The position numbers and the translations under genes were made by a program. The notes under the pieces were generated by a model, which was not told the origin of the DNA, did not search any database, and saw nothing but the letters and a program-made list of their open reading frames with translations. Source: Pedobacter sp. BAL39 (GTDB taxonomy: Bacteria; Bacteroidota; Bacteroidia; Sphingobacteriales; Sphingobacteriaceae). Taken from it: a stretch of 64,000 nt of DNA. The stretch is taken from contig NZ_ABCM01000002.1 in NCBI RefSeq assembly GCF_000170795.1, positions 248,001-312,000 on the forward strand, written 5' to 3'. Shown here piece by piece: positions 1 through 9,119 of this stretch; the stretch's first letter is position 1, and each line of letters begins with the position of its first letter.

Positions 1-1637
1 CGGTCTTTTTCTGGTTTCAGCTCGGTCAGCTGTTTGTTGATGTCTTTTTCAAATAAAAGTAGTCCGTCGTTATAGGTCGACAGGCTGGATACAGACTTCA
101 ATAAGGTGCCGAACACATAGTCCTGGTCTTTCAGTTTGCTGATTTCAAATGTTTGGTTAATGTATTGTTCTATAGTGATTTTGTTATTGTTACCCTTACT
201 TGTTACTTTAGTTACAGCATCTACTTTTTGATTAGGACTAAAGGCTGCTGCATCGTTCAGCATCCGGTTGAAGATCTTGCGGTCTACGTCTTGTTCGTAA
301 GCTTCGTAGTTGCCTTCCAGCGCCTGTTTTAACCTGCTTACGTTCTGGTTGAAGAAGCTTTGCTTTTGTGCTGAAGGTTGCTCATTTAATGCTGTCTTGA
401 AGTGGTTGATGTTTCTGGATACATTCAGCAGTGTAGTGGAATTGTAGATCTGACTAAACCAAAGATCCCTTTGTGCGTCACTATTGATGACCTGGTACAG
501 CCTGTCGATGTCCCCCATCAGGTTTCCATATTTCTCCTTTACTGAAACGTTGCTGTTGATAAATTGCGCCAGCGAGGCGTCTTCCTGCTGTTTCTGGCCC
601 AGAAGGTCAATCCCTTTCAGTCCTTGCAGCTTGCCACGATAGTTTTTCATTACGTTGGCATTTCTTTTTATCCTCGTTGCAAGCTTAATTTCTGTTGTTT
701 TGCTTCGTTTACCTGCGTTTTCCATCGTCGTGTTCTGGAAGTCGTAGAGTTCTGATACGTATGGCAATACGAACTGTTGCTGGTAGGCTATGAATGCCGC
801 CGGGCGATGGCGAAAGGTTTTGCCTGGGTATCCCAGTATAAACACAAAATCTTCCTCGTCGGTGCCGTTTGCATTTACCTGCAGGAATTTTTTCGGTGTG
901 TAGGGAATGTTGTCTTTTGAATATTTGGCAGGGCTGCCGTCTTTTCCTACGTAAGCACGCATGAAGGAGAAGTCGCCGGTGTGACGTGGCCACACCCAAT
1001 TGTCTGTTTCTCCTCCAAATTCACCAATTTGTCTATTTGGCACATAGACCAGTCGTACATCCTGTATAGTTTTGTACCTGAAAAGTACGTAGGTTTTGCC
1101 GATGAACATTTCCGATACCTCTGCTTTGATGTCCGGGTCTTTTTGTTCTGCCTCAAGTGCAATATTTTTCATCGCGTTATTGATCATCTGCAGGCGCGAT
1201 GCCGGGTCGTCTACCTGAGCTACTGCCCCGAGTACTTGGTCTGATACATCTTCATAACTATCTGTAATTCTACATGTTAATCCTTTTGCTTCAATTTCTG
1301 CTTCCTGTGATTTTGCCACAAAACCATTGCTAAGGTAATCGTGTTCAGGCGTGCTCGCCAGCTGTACCGCGCTGAATGCACAGTGGTGGTTGGTGATGAT
1401 CAGTCCTGAGTTGGATACGAAGGATCCTGTGCATCCGCCCACGTTAACCAGGGCATCTACCAGGCTGATGCCATTAGGATTGTAAATTTCATTCTGGTCG
1501 ATTTTAAGTCCCGCTTTCTTTAAATCCAGTTTATGGATCTCGCTAAGTGGGAACATGCCTTCGTCCCACGGTTTATAGCCCGACTGTAGGATTCCCAGGC
1601 TGAGCAGTGAAGTAATTAATAAGGTTTTCTTATTCAT
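1..1637 (-). CDS. S46 family dipeptidyl peptidase (DPP7/DPP11 type), 3' end outside window
   Basis: The N-terminal 545 residues of a periplasmic S46 serine peptidase are visible; the rest lies beyond the left edge. These enzymes remove dipeptides from peptide N-termini and feed amino-acid catabolism. The chain starts with a signal peptide (about residues 1-20). The catalytic-His motif TNHHC is at 82-86, and the family block GGETDNWVWPRHTGDF, which carries the conserved Asp, is near 209-224. The catalytic Ser and the residue that separates DPP7 (Gly) from DPP11 (Arg) specificity are not in the window, so specificity is open. The ATG at 1637 fits the signal peptide and is the first in frame. 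It is divergent from the methionine-sulfoxide reductase gene. Confidence 0.93.
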   Translation of the reverse strand, partial: MNKKTLLITSLLSLGILQSGYKPWDEGMFPLSEIHKLDLKKAGLKIDQNEIYNPNGISLVDALVNVGGCTGSFVSNSGLIITNHHCAFSAVQLASTPEHDYLSNGFVAKSQEAEIEAKGLTCRITDSYEDVSDQVLGAVAQVDDPASRLQMINNAMKNIALEAEQKDPDIKAEVSEMFIGKTYVLFRYKTIQDVRLVYVPNRQIGEFGGETDNWVWPRHTGDFSFMRAYVGKDGSPAKYSKDNIPYTPKKFLQVNANGTDEEDFVFILGYPGKTFRHRPAAFIAYQQQFVLPYVSELYDFQNTTMENAGKRSKTTEIKLATRIKRNANVMKNYRGKLQGLKGIDLLGQKQQEDASLAQFINSNVSVKEKYGNLMGDIDRLYQVINSDAQRDLWFSQIYNSTTLLNVSRNINHFKTALNEQPSAQKQSFFNQNVSRLKQALEGNYEAYEQDVDRKIFNRMLNDAAAFSPNQKVDAVTKVTSKGNNNKITIEQYINQTFEISKLKDQDYVFGTLLKSVSSLSTYNDGLLLFEKDINKQLTELKPEKD

Positions 1638-1691
1638 TCCTATGGTTTATATGATTATAAAATGCCAAACTTAGATAAAATTTTAGTTTTG

Positions 1692-1699
1692 TACCTTTG
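1692..1699 (+). promoter_or_regulatory. Bacteroidota -7 box (TACCTTTG)
   Basis: TACCTTTG matches the phylum consensus TAnnTTTG exactly. It ends 18 bases before the ATG of the sulfoxide reductase gene at 1718, predicting a short leader. No clear -33 TTG was identified. Confidence 0.65.
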
Positions 1700-1717
1700 T
1701 AAATCAAAAAAGCAAAT

Positions 1718-2194
1718 ATGGCAGAGGATCTAAATATCGTCACAGATGTGAGTAAAGAAGTTCAGTATCAGACCATCATTCCACAGATCGAAGCCCTGAT
1801 TGCTGGTGAACCGGATTTGATTGCCAATCTGGCAAATGTCGCTGCCGCATTAAAACAACAGTTTGGCTGGTTTTGGGTTGGCTTTTATCTGGTCAAAGGG
1901 GATGAGTTGGTGTTGGGACCTTTTCAAGGTCCTGTTGCCTGCACAAGGATAAAAAAGGGCAGAGGGGTTTGCGGTTCATCATGGGAACAGGCTGCTACGC
2001 TTGTGGTGCCTGATGTGGATCAGTTTCCTGGGCATATTGCCTGCGCTTCGGCCTCAAGATCAGAAATTGTAGTTCCGGTAGTTAAGGATGGGATAGTCAT
2101 TGGGGTTTTGGATGTTGATAGTGAATATCTATCTCATTTTGATGCTGTTGATGATATTTATCTAAATGAAATTGTAGCCTTGGTTCATGGATAG
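1718..2194 (+). CDS. msrC: Free methionine-(R)-sulfoxide reductase (GAF domain, fRMsr)
   Basis: A 158-residue single GAF-domain protein predicted to reduce free L-methionine-(R)-sulfoxide in the cytoplasm. The family signature is complete: GPFQGPVACTRI (68-78) and GRGVCG (81-86) carry Cys75 and Cys85, and HIACASASRSEIVVP (107-120) carries the third conserved Cys109. Length is typical for YebR-type enzymes. The stop codon overlaps the start of the downstream DNA glycosylase by 8 bases (ATGGATAG), so the two are probably translationally coupled, joining protein and DNA damage repair in one transcript. The symbol msrC follows E. coli usage. Confidence 0.92.
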   Translation: MAEDLNIVTDVSKEVQYQTIIPQIEALIAGEPDLIANLANVAAALKQQFGWFWVGFYLVKGDELVLGPFQGPVACTRIKKGRGVCGSSWEQAATLVVPDVDQFPGHIACASASRSEIVVPVVKDGIVIGVLDVDSEYLSHFDAVDDIYLNEIVALVHG

Positions 2195-2813
2195 GGACGC
2201 GTTGTTTGCCAATAAATTACCTTATTCCTTCTATCAGGATGCAGATGTGAATGCCTTGGCGCAACGCCTGTTGGGCAAGGTGTTGTATACGCAGATTGAT
2301 GGTGTGGTTACCTCCGGGGTGATTGTAGAAACCGAAGCTTATAAGGGTGCCGAAGATAAAGCTTCGCATGCTTACGGCGGGCGACTGACCAATAGGACGC
2401 AGGTGATGTTTGAGGCTGGCGGTCTGTCTTATGTTTACCTCTGTTACGGAATTCATCACCTATTTAATGTCGTAACCGCACCAGAGGGCGTGCCGCATGC
2501 GGTACTGATTCGCGGAGTTGAGCCTTTGCTGGGTCTGGATGTGATGTTGGAAAGACGCCGGATGGCGGTTTCAAAACCAAATGTCACCGCAGGACCGGGT
2601 GCACTGGCGAAGGCTATGGGAATTGACAAGGCGTTAAATCAGAAGGATCTTCAGGGCGAGGAAATATGGATTGCCGACGAAGGCATTGCCGTTGGCAGCT
2701 CATCGGTTGTTGCGTGTCCGCGTGTAGGGGTTGCCTATGCGCAGGATCATGCGCTGTTGCCATGGCGGTATTACATCCGTGGTAACCGTTTTGTGAGCAA
2801 ACCGAACAGCTAG
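2187..2813 (+). CDS. DNA-3-methyladenine glycosylase (AAG/MPG family)
   Basis: A 208-residue monofunctional glycosylase that excises alkylated purines such as 3-methyladenine by flipping the base. The family core VETEAY at 47-52 contains the catalytic Glu50 and the intercalating Tyr52 by alignment to human AAG (Glu125, Tyr127). ASHAYGGR-TNR and YVYLCYGIHHLFNVV follow in the expected order. Its ATG overlaps the end of the upstream fRMsr gene. It is a bacterial-size family member without extra domains. A second, unrelated alkylation glycosylase (AlkC-like) lies at 48773-49873. Confidence 0.93.
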   Translation: MDRDALFANKLPYSFYQDADVNALAQRLLGKVLYTQIDGVVTSGVIVETEAYKGAEDKASHAYGGRLTNRTQVMFEAGGLSYVYLCYGIHHLFNVVTAPEGVPHAVLIRGVEPLLGLDVMLERRRMAVSKPNVTAGPGALAKAMGIDKALNQKDLQGEEIWIADEGIAVGSSSVVACPRVGVAYAQDHALLPWRYYIRGNRFVSKPNS

Positions 2814-2893
2814 GTTAATGATTGATGAAGGTTGTGGATAACAAAAAGACGGGTCTGTTTAATTATATCCCTTTTTTATGGATATTTGGGACA

Positions 2894-4174
2894 ATGAATT
2901 TTGAAAACACTTTAGCTTTTGCGCAAGGCCTTGACCAAGCAGATCCGCTGCGCGATTTAAGAAATGAATTTTTATTTCCACAACAGAATGGGAAACCGTT
3001 TATATATCTATGCGGCAACTCATTAGGACTTCAGCCTAAAGTTGCACGTGAGGTTCTGGATCGGCAACTCAACAACTGGCAGAATCTTGCTGTGGAGGGT
3101 TGGTTTGAAGGAGAAACTCCCTGGATGTACTATCATAAAGCTTTAAAGGAATTGATGGCGCCCATAGTCGGTGCAAGGCCCGCAGAGGTTTGTCCGATGA
3201 ATACACTGACAGTTAACCTTCATTTGCTGATGGTGAGTTTCTACAAGCCAAAAGCGAAGCGTTTTAAGATTATGATGGAGGCAGGTGCTTTTCCTTCCGA
3301 CCAATATGCCATCGAAAGTCAGGTACGTTTTCATGGCTACGATCCTAAAGACGCGATCATAGAAGTTAGCCCACGGCCCGGAGAATATACCCTTCGTACC
3401 GAGGATATCCTGGAGCAGATTTCTTTACAGGGCGACCAGATCGCCTTGGTGCTTTTCGGTGGCATCAACTACTTTACTGGACAATGGTTTGATATGGAGG
3501 CGATCACCAGGGCGGGACATCAGGCCGGTGCGGTAGTGGGGTTTGATCTTGCACACGCTGCAGGTAATGTTCCTGTACAGCTGCACGACTGGGATGTTGA
3601 TTTTGCCTGTTGGTGTTCTTACAAATACCAGAATTCAGGTCCCGGCGGGATCAGTGGAATTTTTGTGCACGAGCGTCATTTTGGAGACCAGACATTGAGC
3701 AGGTTTGCAGGCTGGTGGGGTTATCAGGAGTCGCAGCGTTTTAAAATGGAGAAAGGTTTTGTACCTGAGGCTGGTGCTGACGGCTGGCAGGTGAGCTGCA
3801 CGCAGGTGATGCCAATGGCACTTTACCATGCCGCTCTGCAGATTTTTGAAAAGGCAGGCTTTATAGGGCCACTTAGGAAAAAAAGTAAAGCTTTAACTGC
3901 ATATTTGTTTTATCTTATAAATGAGGTGAATAATGAGCTATGTGAAATGCAGTATCAGGTAATTACGCCAAGTTCTGCTGAAGACCGGGGTGCTCAGGTT
4001 TCCATTATTGCAAAAGCTAATGGAAAGTATATTTTTGAGCAGCTCGTAGCAAACAATGTACTTGGCGACTGGCGTGAACCTAACGTGATCCGGTTGAGCC
4101 CTGTTCCATCGTACAATTCATTTGAGGATGTTTTCCGTACCGCAGAGTTGTTGCTTCAAATCGGCAGAAAATAA
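2894..4174 (+). CDS. kynU: Kynureninase
   Basis: A PLP-dependent enzyme that cleaves L-kynurenine (and 3-hydroxykynurenine) to anthranilate (or 3-hydroxyanthranilate) and alanine in tryptophan catabolism. From the ATG at 2894 it is 426 residues. Visible landmarks are the N-terminal YLCGNSLGLQP, the cofactor-binding Asp218 in GFDLAHAAGN, and the Schiff-base Lys244 in WCSYKYQNSGPGG. The frame stays open upstream to an ATG at 2822, but those 24 extra residues are hydrophobic and do not fit the family start MNFEN, so 2894 was chosen. No other kynurenine-pathway gene is next to it. Confidence 0.95.
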   Translation: MNFENTLAFAQGLDQADPLRDLRNEFLFPQQNGKPFIYLCGNSLGLQPKVAREVLDRQLNNWQNLAVEGWFEGETPWMYYHKALKELMAPIVGARPAEVCPMNTLTVNLHLLMVSFYKPKAKRFKIMMEAGAFPSDQYAIESQVRFHGYDPKDAIIEVSPRPGEYTLRTEDILEQISLQGDQIALVLFGGINYFTGQWFDMEAITRAGHQAGAVVGFDLAHAAGNVPVQLHDWDVDFACWCSYKYQNSGPGGISGIFVHERHFGDQTLSRFAGWWGYQESQRFKMEKGFVPEAGADGWQVSCTQVMPMALYHAALQIFEKAGFIGPLRKKSKALTAYLFYLINEVNNELCEMQYQVITPSSAEDRGAQVSIIAKANGKYIFEQLVANNVLGDWREPNVIRLSPVPSYNSFEDVFRTAELLLQIGRK

Positions 4175-4218
4175 TAAACAGACAATTGAACAAGATATCA
4201 TAGCATCAATATAGGCAA

Positions 4219-5079
4219 ATGATCAACTACAACCCTAAAGACTGGATTACTTTTATTTTTCACTTTGAGAAGGCAGATACCTTTCGTAAACTCTGGCCGC
4301 TGATGATCAGTGTGGCAGTGTTCTCTGGTATTGTTGCTTTTCTGGAACTTCATTATCTGAAGATCGCTGAATCCACGACACTGAGGAATGTGAGTATGAT
4401 GCATAACCTGCTGGGATTTGTCATTTCCATGCTCCTGGTATTCCGTACAAATACCTCTTATGACAGGTGGTGGGAAGGTAGAAGACTCCTCGGGGCATTG
4501 ACAAACATCAGTCGTAACTTTGCTATGAAAATCAGGGCTTTAAAATTGGGCGCCGAAGAAATGGAATTTTTCGATTATGCAATTCCAAAATACGCCTTTG
4601 CCTTAAAGGAGCATCTTCGTGAAAAACAATACTTCGGAAAGAATGCCATGTTGATTGAGGTTGATGGAGGAAAGCATATTCCCAACCAGGTAGCGACAAG
4701 TATGTTCGGACGGATTTTCGACCTGCAGGCTGCCGGAAAAATCACGCAGGAGCAACTGATCATACTTAATGCAGATGTTCATCAGTTTACTGATATATGT
4801 GGTGGTTGTGAGCGGATTAAAAAAACTCCAATCCCTTATAGTTACAGTGCTTTTATCAAAAAATTCCTCTTCATTTACGTCATCACACTTCCCTTTGGAT
4901 GGGTGTTTAGTCTCGGTTATTTTGTTGTTCCTATTGTACCCTTCATCCTTTATGTGCTCGCCAGTCTTGAGCTGATTGCCGAAGAGATCGAGGATCCGTT
5001 TGGTTTTGATGCCAACGACCTTCCGGTGGACGAGATCTGCAATAACATTGAAAAACATGTAGGGGAGATTCTGAAGTAG
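4219..5079 (+). CDS. Bestrophin family chloride-channel-like membrane protein
   Basis: A 286-residue bestrophin/UPF0187 protein predicted to form a pentameric anion (or cation) channel in the inner membrane. Two hydrophobic segments occupy about residues 27-75. The conserved motif RTNTSYDRWWEGRRLLG follows. A second hydrophobic pair lies near 210-255, and the C-terminal EEIEDPFGFDANDLP block is diagnostic of the family. The stop codon abuts the ATG of the deacetylase-like gene with no gap (TAG then ATG), so they are probably one transcript. The ion transported cannot be read from the sequence. Confidence 0.9.
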   Translation: MINYNPKDWITFIFHFEKADTFRKLWPLMISVAVFSGIVAFLELHYLKIAESTTLRNVSMMHNLLGFVISMLLVFRTNTSYDRWWEGRRLLGALTNISRNFAMKIRALKLGAEEMEFFDYAIPKYAFALKEHLREKQYFGKNAMLIEVDGGKHIPNQVATSMFGRIFDLQAAGKITQEQLIILNADVHQFTDICGGCERIKKTPIPYSYSAFIKKFLFIYVITLPFGWVFSLGYFVVPIVPFILYVLASLELIAEEIEDPFGFDANDLPVDEICNNIEKHVGEILK

Positions 5080-5979
5080 ATGGTAAAGATCGCCTGGCAT
5101 GAGCAGTATGTGCATCCCTTACCTGAAGGTCACCGATTTCCAATGCTCAAATATGAATTGATCCCTCAACAACTGCTGCACCAGGGCTGGATCAGCAGTG
5201 AACAGCTTTTTGCACCTGACTTATTGAATGAGGAGCTTGTTTTGCGTTCTCATGATCCAAAGTATTGGGAACACCTGAAAATGCTTAGCCTTCCGCCGAA
5301 GGATCAGCGCAGGATTGGGCTACCGCTGAGCAGGCAACTTGTAGAGAGAGAACTCCGGATTGCACAGGGTACTGTCGAAGGGGCGTTACATGCGCTGGAA
5401 GACGGAATTGCTTTTAATGTTGCCGGAGGGACACATCATGCCGGTAGCGATTGGGGGGAAGGTTTTTGTTTACTCAATGATCAGGCAATTGCTGCTAACT
5501 ATTTGTTGGATAAAGGGTTGGTTGGTCGTGTATTAATTATCGATTTAGATGTGCACCAGGGGAATGGAACTGCGGAAATTTTTGCTGATGACCGTCGGGT
5601 GTTCACCTTTTCCATGCATGGTGATAAGAACTTTCCCTTCAGAAAGGAGCGCTCGGACCTGGACATTCCATTGGCGGATGGTGTTGGTGATGCTGAATTT
5701 CTGAAGAAACTAGCGGAGGTGCTGCCTGGATTGATGCATCACAAACCGGATTTTGTATTTTACCTTTCAGGAGTAGATATCCTCGATAGTGATCGGCTGG
5801 GCAAGCTGTGTTTGTCTAAGGCCGGCTGCAGGGAGCGGGACAGGCTGGTTTTTCAGTTTTGCAGAGACCATGGGCTTCCGGTGCAGGTAAGTATGGGTGG
5901 AGGGTACTCTCCGCAAATAAAAGATATTGTCGATGCGCACTGCATGACATTTAAAACAGGTATAGATATTTTTGATTAA
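5080..5979 (+). CDS. Histone deacetylase-like amidohydrolase
   Basis: A 299-residue Zn-dependent deacetylase of the arginase/deacetylase fold. The active-site pair His119-His120 lies in GGTHHAGSDWGEGFC. The metal ligands are Asp157 and His159 in DLDVHQGNGT and Asp238 in GVDILDSDRLG, all present, so it should be catalytically competent. Bacterial relatives act on acetylpolyamines, acetoin-pathway substrates or acetyl-lysine; the substrate here cannot be inferred. It starts at the base after the bestrophin stop and ends 3 bases before topB, forming a closely packed trio. Confidence 0.9.
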   Translation: MVKIAWHEQYVHPLPEGHRFPMLKYELIPQQLLHQGWISSEQLFAPDLLNEELVLRSHDPKYWEHLKMLSLPPKDQRRIGLPLSRQLVERELRIAQGTVEGALHALEDGIAFNVAGGTHHAGSDWGEGFCLLNDQAIAANYLLDKGLVGRVLIIDLDVHQGNGTAEIFADDRRVFTFSMHGDKNFPFRKERSDLDIPLADGVGDAEFLKKLAEVLPGLMHHKPDFVFYLSGVDILDSDRLGKLCLSKAGCRERDRLVFQFCRDHGLPVQVSMGGGYSPQIKDIVDAHCMTFKTGIDIFD

Positions 5980-5982
5980 TTT

Positions 5983-7878
5983 ATGAAGATTGTAATTGCA
6001 GAGAAACCCTCAGTGGGACGTGAGTTGGCTAAGGTCTTCGGGGCAACAACAAGGAAGGATGGTTACATTGAGGGAAAAGGGTATTCCTTTACCTGGGCCT
6101 TTGGGCACTTGCTTCAACTTGCGCCTCCTCAGGAATACGGATTTATAGGATGGAGGAGGCAACACCTGCCGATGCTGCCACAGAAATTTAAGCTGGCCAT
6201 CCGCAAGATTAAAACGAAGGATGGCATGGTAGAAGATCCGGGTGTCAGGAAACAGCTGGATATCATCAAGATGCTGTTCGATGAGGCAACGGAGATCATT
6301 GTTGCCACCGATGCCGGGCGCGAGGGTGAGCTGATCTTTCGTTATATCTATTACTTTCTGAAATGTAAAAAGCCTTTTAAGCGCTTATGGATTTCTTCGC
6401 AAACAGATGAGGCCATAAAAGAAGGGTTCAGGAACCTGAAGCCAGGTGCTGAGTATGATACTTTGTTTAACTCCGCTCATTGCCGCTCAGAGTCTGACTG
6501 GCTTGTGGGTATGAATGCAACCCAGGCGCTCAGCATTTCTGCTGGTAACCGTTCGGTGCTTTCACTTGGCAGGGTGCAGACGCCGACACTTGCCATGATC
6601 TGTTCACGTTTTCTGGAAATCAAAAACTTTGTTCCACAAACCTATTACCAGCTGGCGATACAGCTGGATAAGGATGGGCAGCTATTCAAAGCCATTTCCG
6701 TCAGTAATTTTAACCAGAAGGAAGAAGCGCAGGGCTTATTCGATAAAATTGAAGATGTGGCATCGGGTTTTCCGAATGGCGGGAAGGTGCTTACTGTGGA
6801 GGCGAAGCCACGAAAGGAGCCACCTCCGCTATTGCATGATCTGAGCAGTTTACAGCAGGAGGCCAATAAGAAAAAAGGCTTTACAGCGGACCAGACGCTG
6901 AGTCTATTGCAAGGACTGTACGAAAGCAAGCTGGTTACCTATCCGCGTACAGGAAGTCGTTATATTGGCGACGACATTTTCGCGGGAGTGCCTGCGCTGA
7001 TCGAAAAACTGAAAAGCCATAAAGATTTTGCAAAACAGGCTGAATTTTTATCAACCTCAAAGCTCAACAAACGAAGCGTGAATGCAAAGAAGGTGACAGA
7101 TCACCATGCCATTTTACCTACCGGTGAACCACCTTATCAATTGAGCAGTGATAAACAGGCGATCTATGATATGGTTGTCGGACGTATGCTTGAAGCTTTT
7201 CATCAGGAGTGTATTAAAGAAATCACCAAGATCACCATTGAGTCGGGGTCAATATTCATTGCCAACGGTACGGTGATCAGGTCTGCAGGATGGCGGTCTG
7301 TATTTAACGAAAGCGATGAAGATAAAAAGGATGAAGAGAATCCGTCCCTGCCAAAGCTGAAGGCGGGAGAGGCCTTGCCAATTGTAAATAAGGCTTTTCT
7401 GGAGAAACAAACTAAACCAAAGGCCATGTATAATGAAGCTTCATTGCTAAAAGCGCTGGAGACCTCCGGTAAGGATATTGAAGATGAAGAGCTCCGGTAT
7501 GCAATGAAGGATAGCGGCTTGGGTACGCCGGCGACAAGGGCTTCAATTATTGAGACGCTGATCAACAGGGAGTACATCAGCAGAGAAAAAAGGAACTTGG
7601 TGCCAACCGCAAAGGGGCTGGCGGTATATGATGTGGTTAAAGATCAGAAGATTGCTCAGGCAGAATTGACCGGACAATGGGAAAAGCGGCTGGAGGAGAT
7701 CCGCTCCGGTGCTTCTGTAACAGACTTTAAGGCGGAGATTACTGCTTATACGAGGGTCATTACCCAGGAGATGTTGCTTGCCGGAAATTCCCTTGCCGCA
7801 AAATTGAACCCTCCGGCGGAGGTAAAGGCTTCTCAGGATCACAAATTGCCATCAGGAGAGGCTGCCCCGGCGCCCTGA
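5983..7878 (+). CDS. topB: DNA topoisomerase III (type IA)
   Basis: A 631-residue type IA topoisomerase that decatenates DNA by single-strand passage. The N-terminal Toprim domain (about 1-140) shows AEKPSVGRELAK and the acidic ATDAGREGE (108-116). The catalytic Tyr320 is in KLVTYPRTGSRYI, and the cleavage-domain block LGRVQTPTLAM is at 195-205. The protein ends in a Pro/Ala-rich tail after about residue 600 and has no C-terminal Cys4 zinc ribbons, which fits topoisomerase III better than TopA. It starts 3 bases after the deacetylase-like gene. RecQ, a common partner of topoisomerase III, is encoded separately at 25493. Confidence 0.95.
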   Translation: MKIVIAEKPSVGRELAKVFGATTRKDGYIEGKGYSFTWAFGHLLQLAPPQEYGFIGWRRQHLPMLPQKFKLAIRKIKTKDGMVEDPGVRKQLDIIKMLFDEATEIIVATDAGREGELIFRYIYYFLKCKKPFKRLWISSQTDEAIKEGFRNLKPGAEYDTLFNSAHCRSESDWLVGMNATQALSISAGNRSVLSLGRVQTPTLAMICSRFLEIKNFVPQTYYQLAIQLDKDGQLFKAISVSNFNQKEEAQGLFDKIEDVASGFPNGGKVLTVEAKPRKEPPPLLHDLSSLQQEANKKKGFTADQTLSLLQGLYESKLVTYPRTGSRYIGDDIFAGVPALIEKLKSHKDFAKQAEFLSTSKLNKRSVNAKKVTDHHAILPTGEPPYQLSSDKQAIYDMVVGRMLEAFHQECIKEITKITIESGSIFIANGTVIRSAGWRSVFNESDEDKKDEENPSLPKLKAGEALPIVNKAFLEKQTKPKAMYNEASLLKALETSGKDIEDEELRYAMKDSGLGTPATRASIIETLINREYISREKRNLVPTAKGLAVYDVVKDQKIAQAELTGQWEKRLEEIRSGASVTDFKAEITAYTRVITQEMLLAGNSLAAKLNPPAEVKASQDHKLPSGEAAPAP

Positions 7879-7945
7879 TCAGCGTCGGCCGATGGCAGTG
7901 GTATTATTATTGTGCCGCATAAATGAACATACATTTTAAAACCTG

Positions 7946-8311
7946 ATGAGTAAACTTAAAAAAGTAATGATCGCTGATGATGATCCCGGAATTCTGGACG
8001 CCGTGCAGGCGATGCTGGAATTTGGAGGATATGAAGTAAGCACAACAAATAACGGGGCGACCATCCTGGAGATGAAAGATCAATTTCCAGATGTGTTGTT
8101 GCTCGACGTATGGATGTCCGGAACAGATGGGAGGGATGTTTGTAGGCGCCTGAAAGAATCTGAGCGCACAAGGTCAATGCCGATCATCATGATTTCTGCA
8201 AGTACTGAGCTGGAGAAATCTGCAAAGGATGCTGGTGCAGATGATTTCCTGGAGAAACCCTTTGATATGGATGAACTGTTCCTTAAAATCAATAGATTTA
8301 TTGAAAATTAA
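7946..8311 (+). CDS. Single-domain response regulator (CheY-like receiver)
   Basis: A 121-residue stand-alone receiver domain. The acidic pocket is Asp11-Asp12-Asp13, the phospho-acceptor is Asp54 in LLLDVWMSGTDG, Ser84/Ser86 lie on the fourth strand and Lys104 is in FLEKPF. There is no output domain, so it probably works through protein contacts or as a phosphorelay intermediate. No kinase is adjacent. The following uncharacterised gene begins at or within its 3' end, suggesting a shared transcript with that gene and miaA. A second single-domain regulator is encoded at 40151-40519. Confidence 0.93.
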   Translation: MSKLKKVMIADDDPGILDAVQAMLEFGGYEVSTTNNGATILEMKDQFPDVLLLDVWMSGTDGRDVCRRLKESERTRSMPIIMISASTELEKSAKDAGADDFLEKPFDMDELFLKINRFIEN

Positions 8312-9119
8312 TTCAGTACCTGTTTTGTGGCATGAAAACTTCTTTGATGAATTGGAGAAAAGATCGATTCCTTTCAAGAAGATAGGTAGCAGAGGCTTTG
8401 ACCTGATTCAGCTTGATACCTATCCGCTGGTTGTCCATTTGGTTGATCTGAAATCATCCTTATTCTATGTAGCTGAAGATTTCATCCGGTTACAGGAAGC
8501 ACATCAGGAAGAGGGGATTTACCTGGTTCATCTTTGGGAAGACGTCTGGTATACGCGCGCAGCACAAGTAATGGCAAGAATCAGTTCTATCCTGGGTTTA
8601 AACAAAAAGATCCATGGCCGCCAGTGTACGATCGTTACCATCAGTCAGCAGGAGGCCAATGTTTTTCTTGATCAGCATCACCTTCAATTTAGCGTAAAGG
8701 CAAAATACCGGTTCGGACTGATGAAATCGGGACAGCTGGTGGCTGTTGCTCTCTTCAGCGGTGGTCGGCCGATGCCCCGTATCAGTGCTTCGTACCTTTC
8801 TTACGAACTGGTACGTTTTGCGAGTATTTCCGGGTATACGGTGAGCGGTGGTTTTACCAAGCTGCTGAGACATTTCAGTTTAAGCTATCATCCTGATGAC
8901 ATTATGAGTTACGCGGACCGCGACTGGTCATTGGGAAATGCTTATGCGAGGTCGGGCTTTAACCTGGTTGAAGCGACTGCAGCCATACCGATGTGGGTAG
9001 ACCCGGTTAGCTTTACCCGTTATTTTGTCCACCGTTTACCGAATACGGATGCGTCAGAATTCAAACCTGTATTCAACACGGGAAATTTAAAATATAAATT
9101 ATATCTGAATGGATGTTAA
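8301..9119 (+). CDS. Conserved protein of unknown function
   Basis: I do not recognise a named family for the whole protein. It is about 272 residues if it starts at the TTG at 8301; in-frame ATGs further upstream (8229, 8241, 8271) lie inside the response regulator gene and look less likely. There is no signal peptide or membrane segment. Near the C-terminus the segment YADRDWSLGNAYARSGF resembles the DR-WS-GN-Y-GF motif seen in proteins linked to phage or homing-endonuclease contexts, and a QEANVFLDQHHLQ segment lies mid-protein. It overlaps the response regulator stop by about 11 bases and the miaA start by 11 bases, so translation is probably coupled to both. Confidence 0.7.
   Translation: MKINSVPVLWHENFFDELEKRSIPFKKIGSRGFDLIQLDTYPLVVHLVDLKSSLFYVAEDFIRLQEAHQEEGIYLVHLWEDVWYTRAAQVMARISSILGLNKKIHGRQCTIVTISQQEANVFLDQHHLQFSVKAKYRFGLMKSGQLVAVALFSGGRPMPRISASYLSYELVRFASISGYTVSGGFTKLLRHFSLSYHPDDIMSYADRDWSLGNAYARSGFNLVEATAAIPMWVDPVSFTRYFVHRLPNTDASEFKPVFNTGNLKYKLYLNGC

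Noticed and set aside
709..1244. Several open frames across the S46 peptidase region on both strands
   Set aside because: They are shadows of the continuous minus-strand S46 peptidase frame, which runs off the left edge.
2822..2893. Longer kynureninase start
   Set aside because: The extra 24 residues are not like the family N-terminus, which begins at 2894.
4603..5143. Antisense frames over the bestrophin gene
   Set aside because: The forward frame has clear family motifs; the antisense frames have none.
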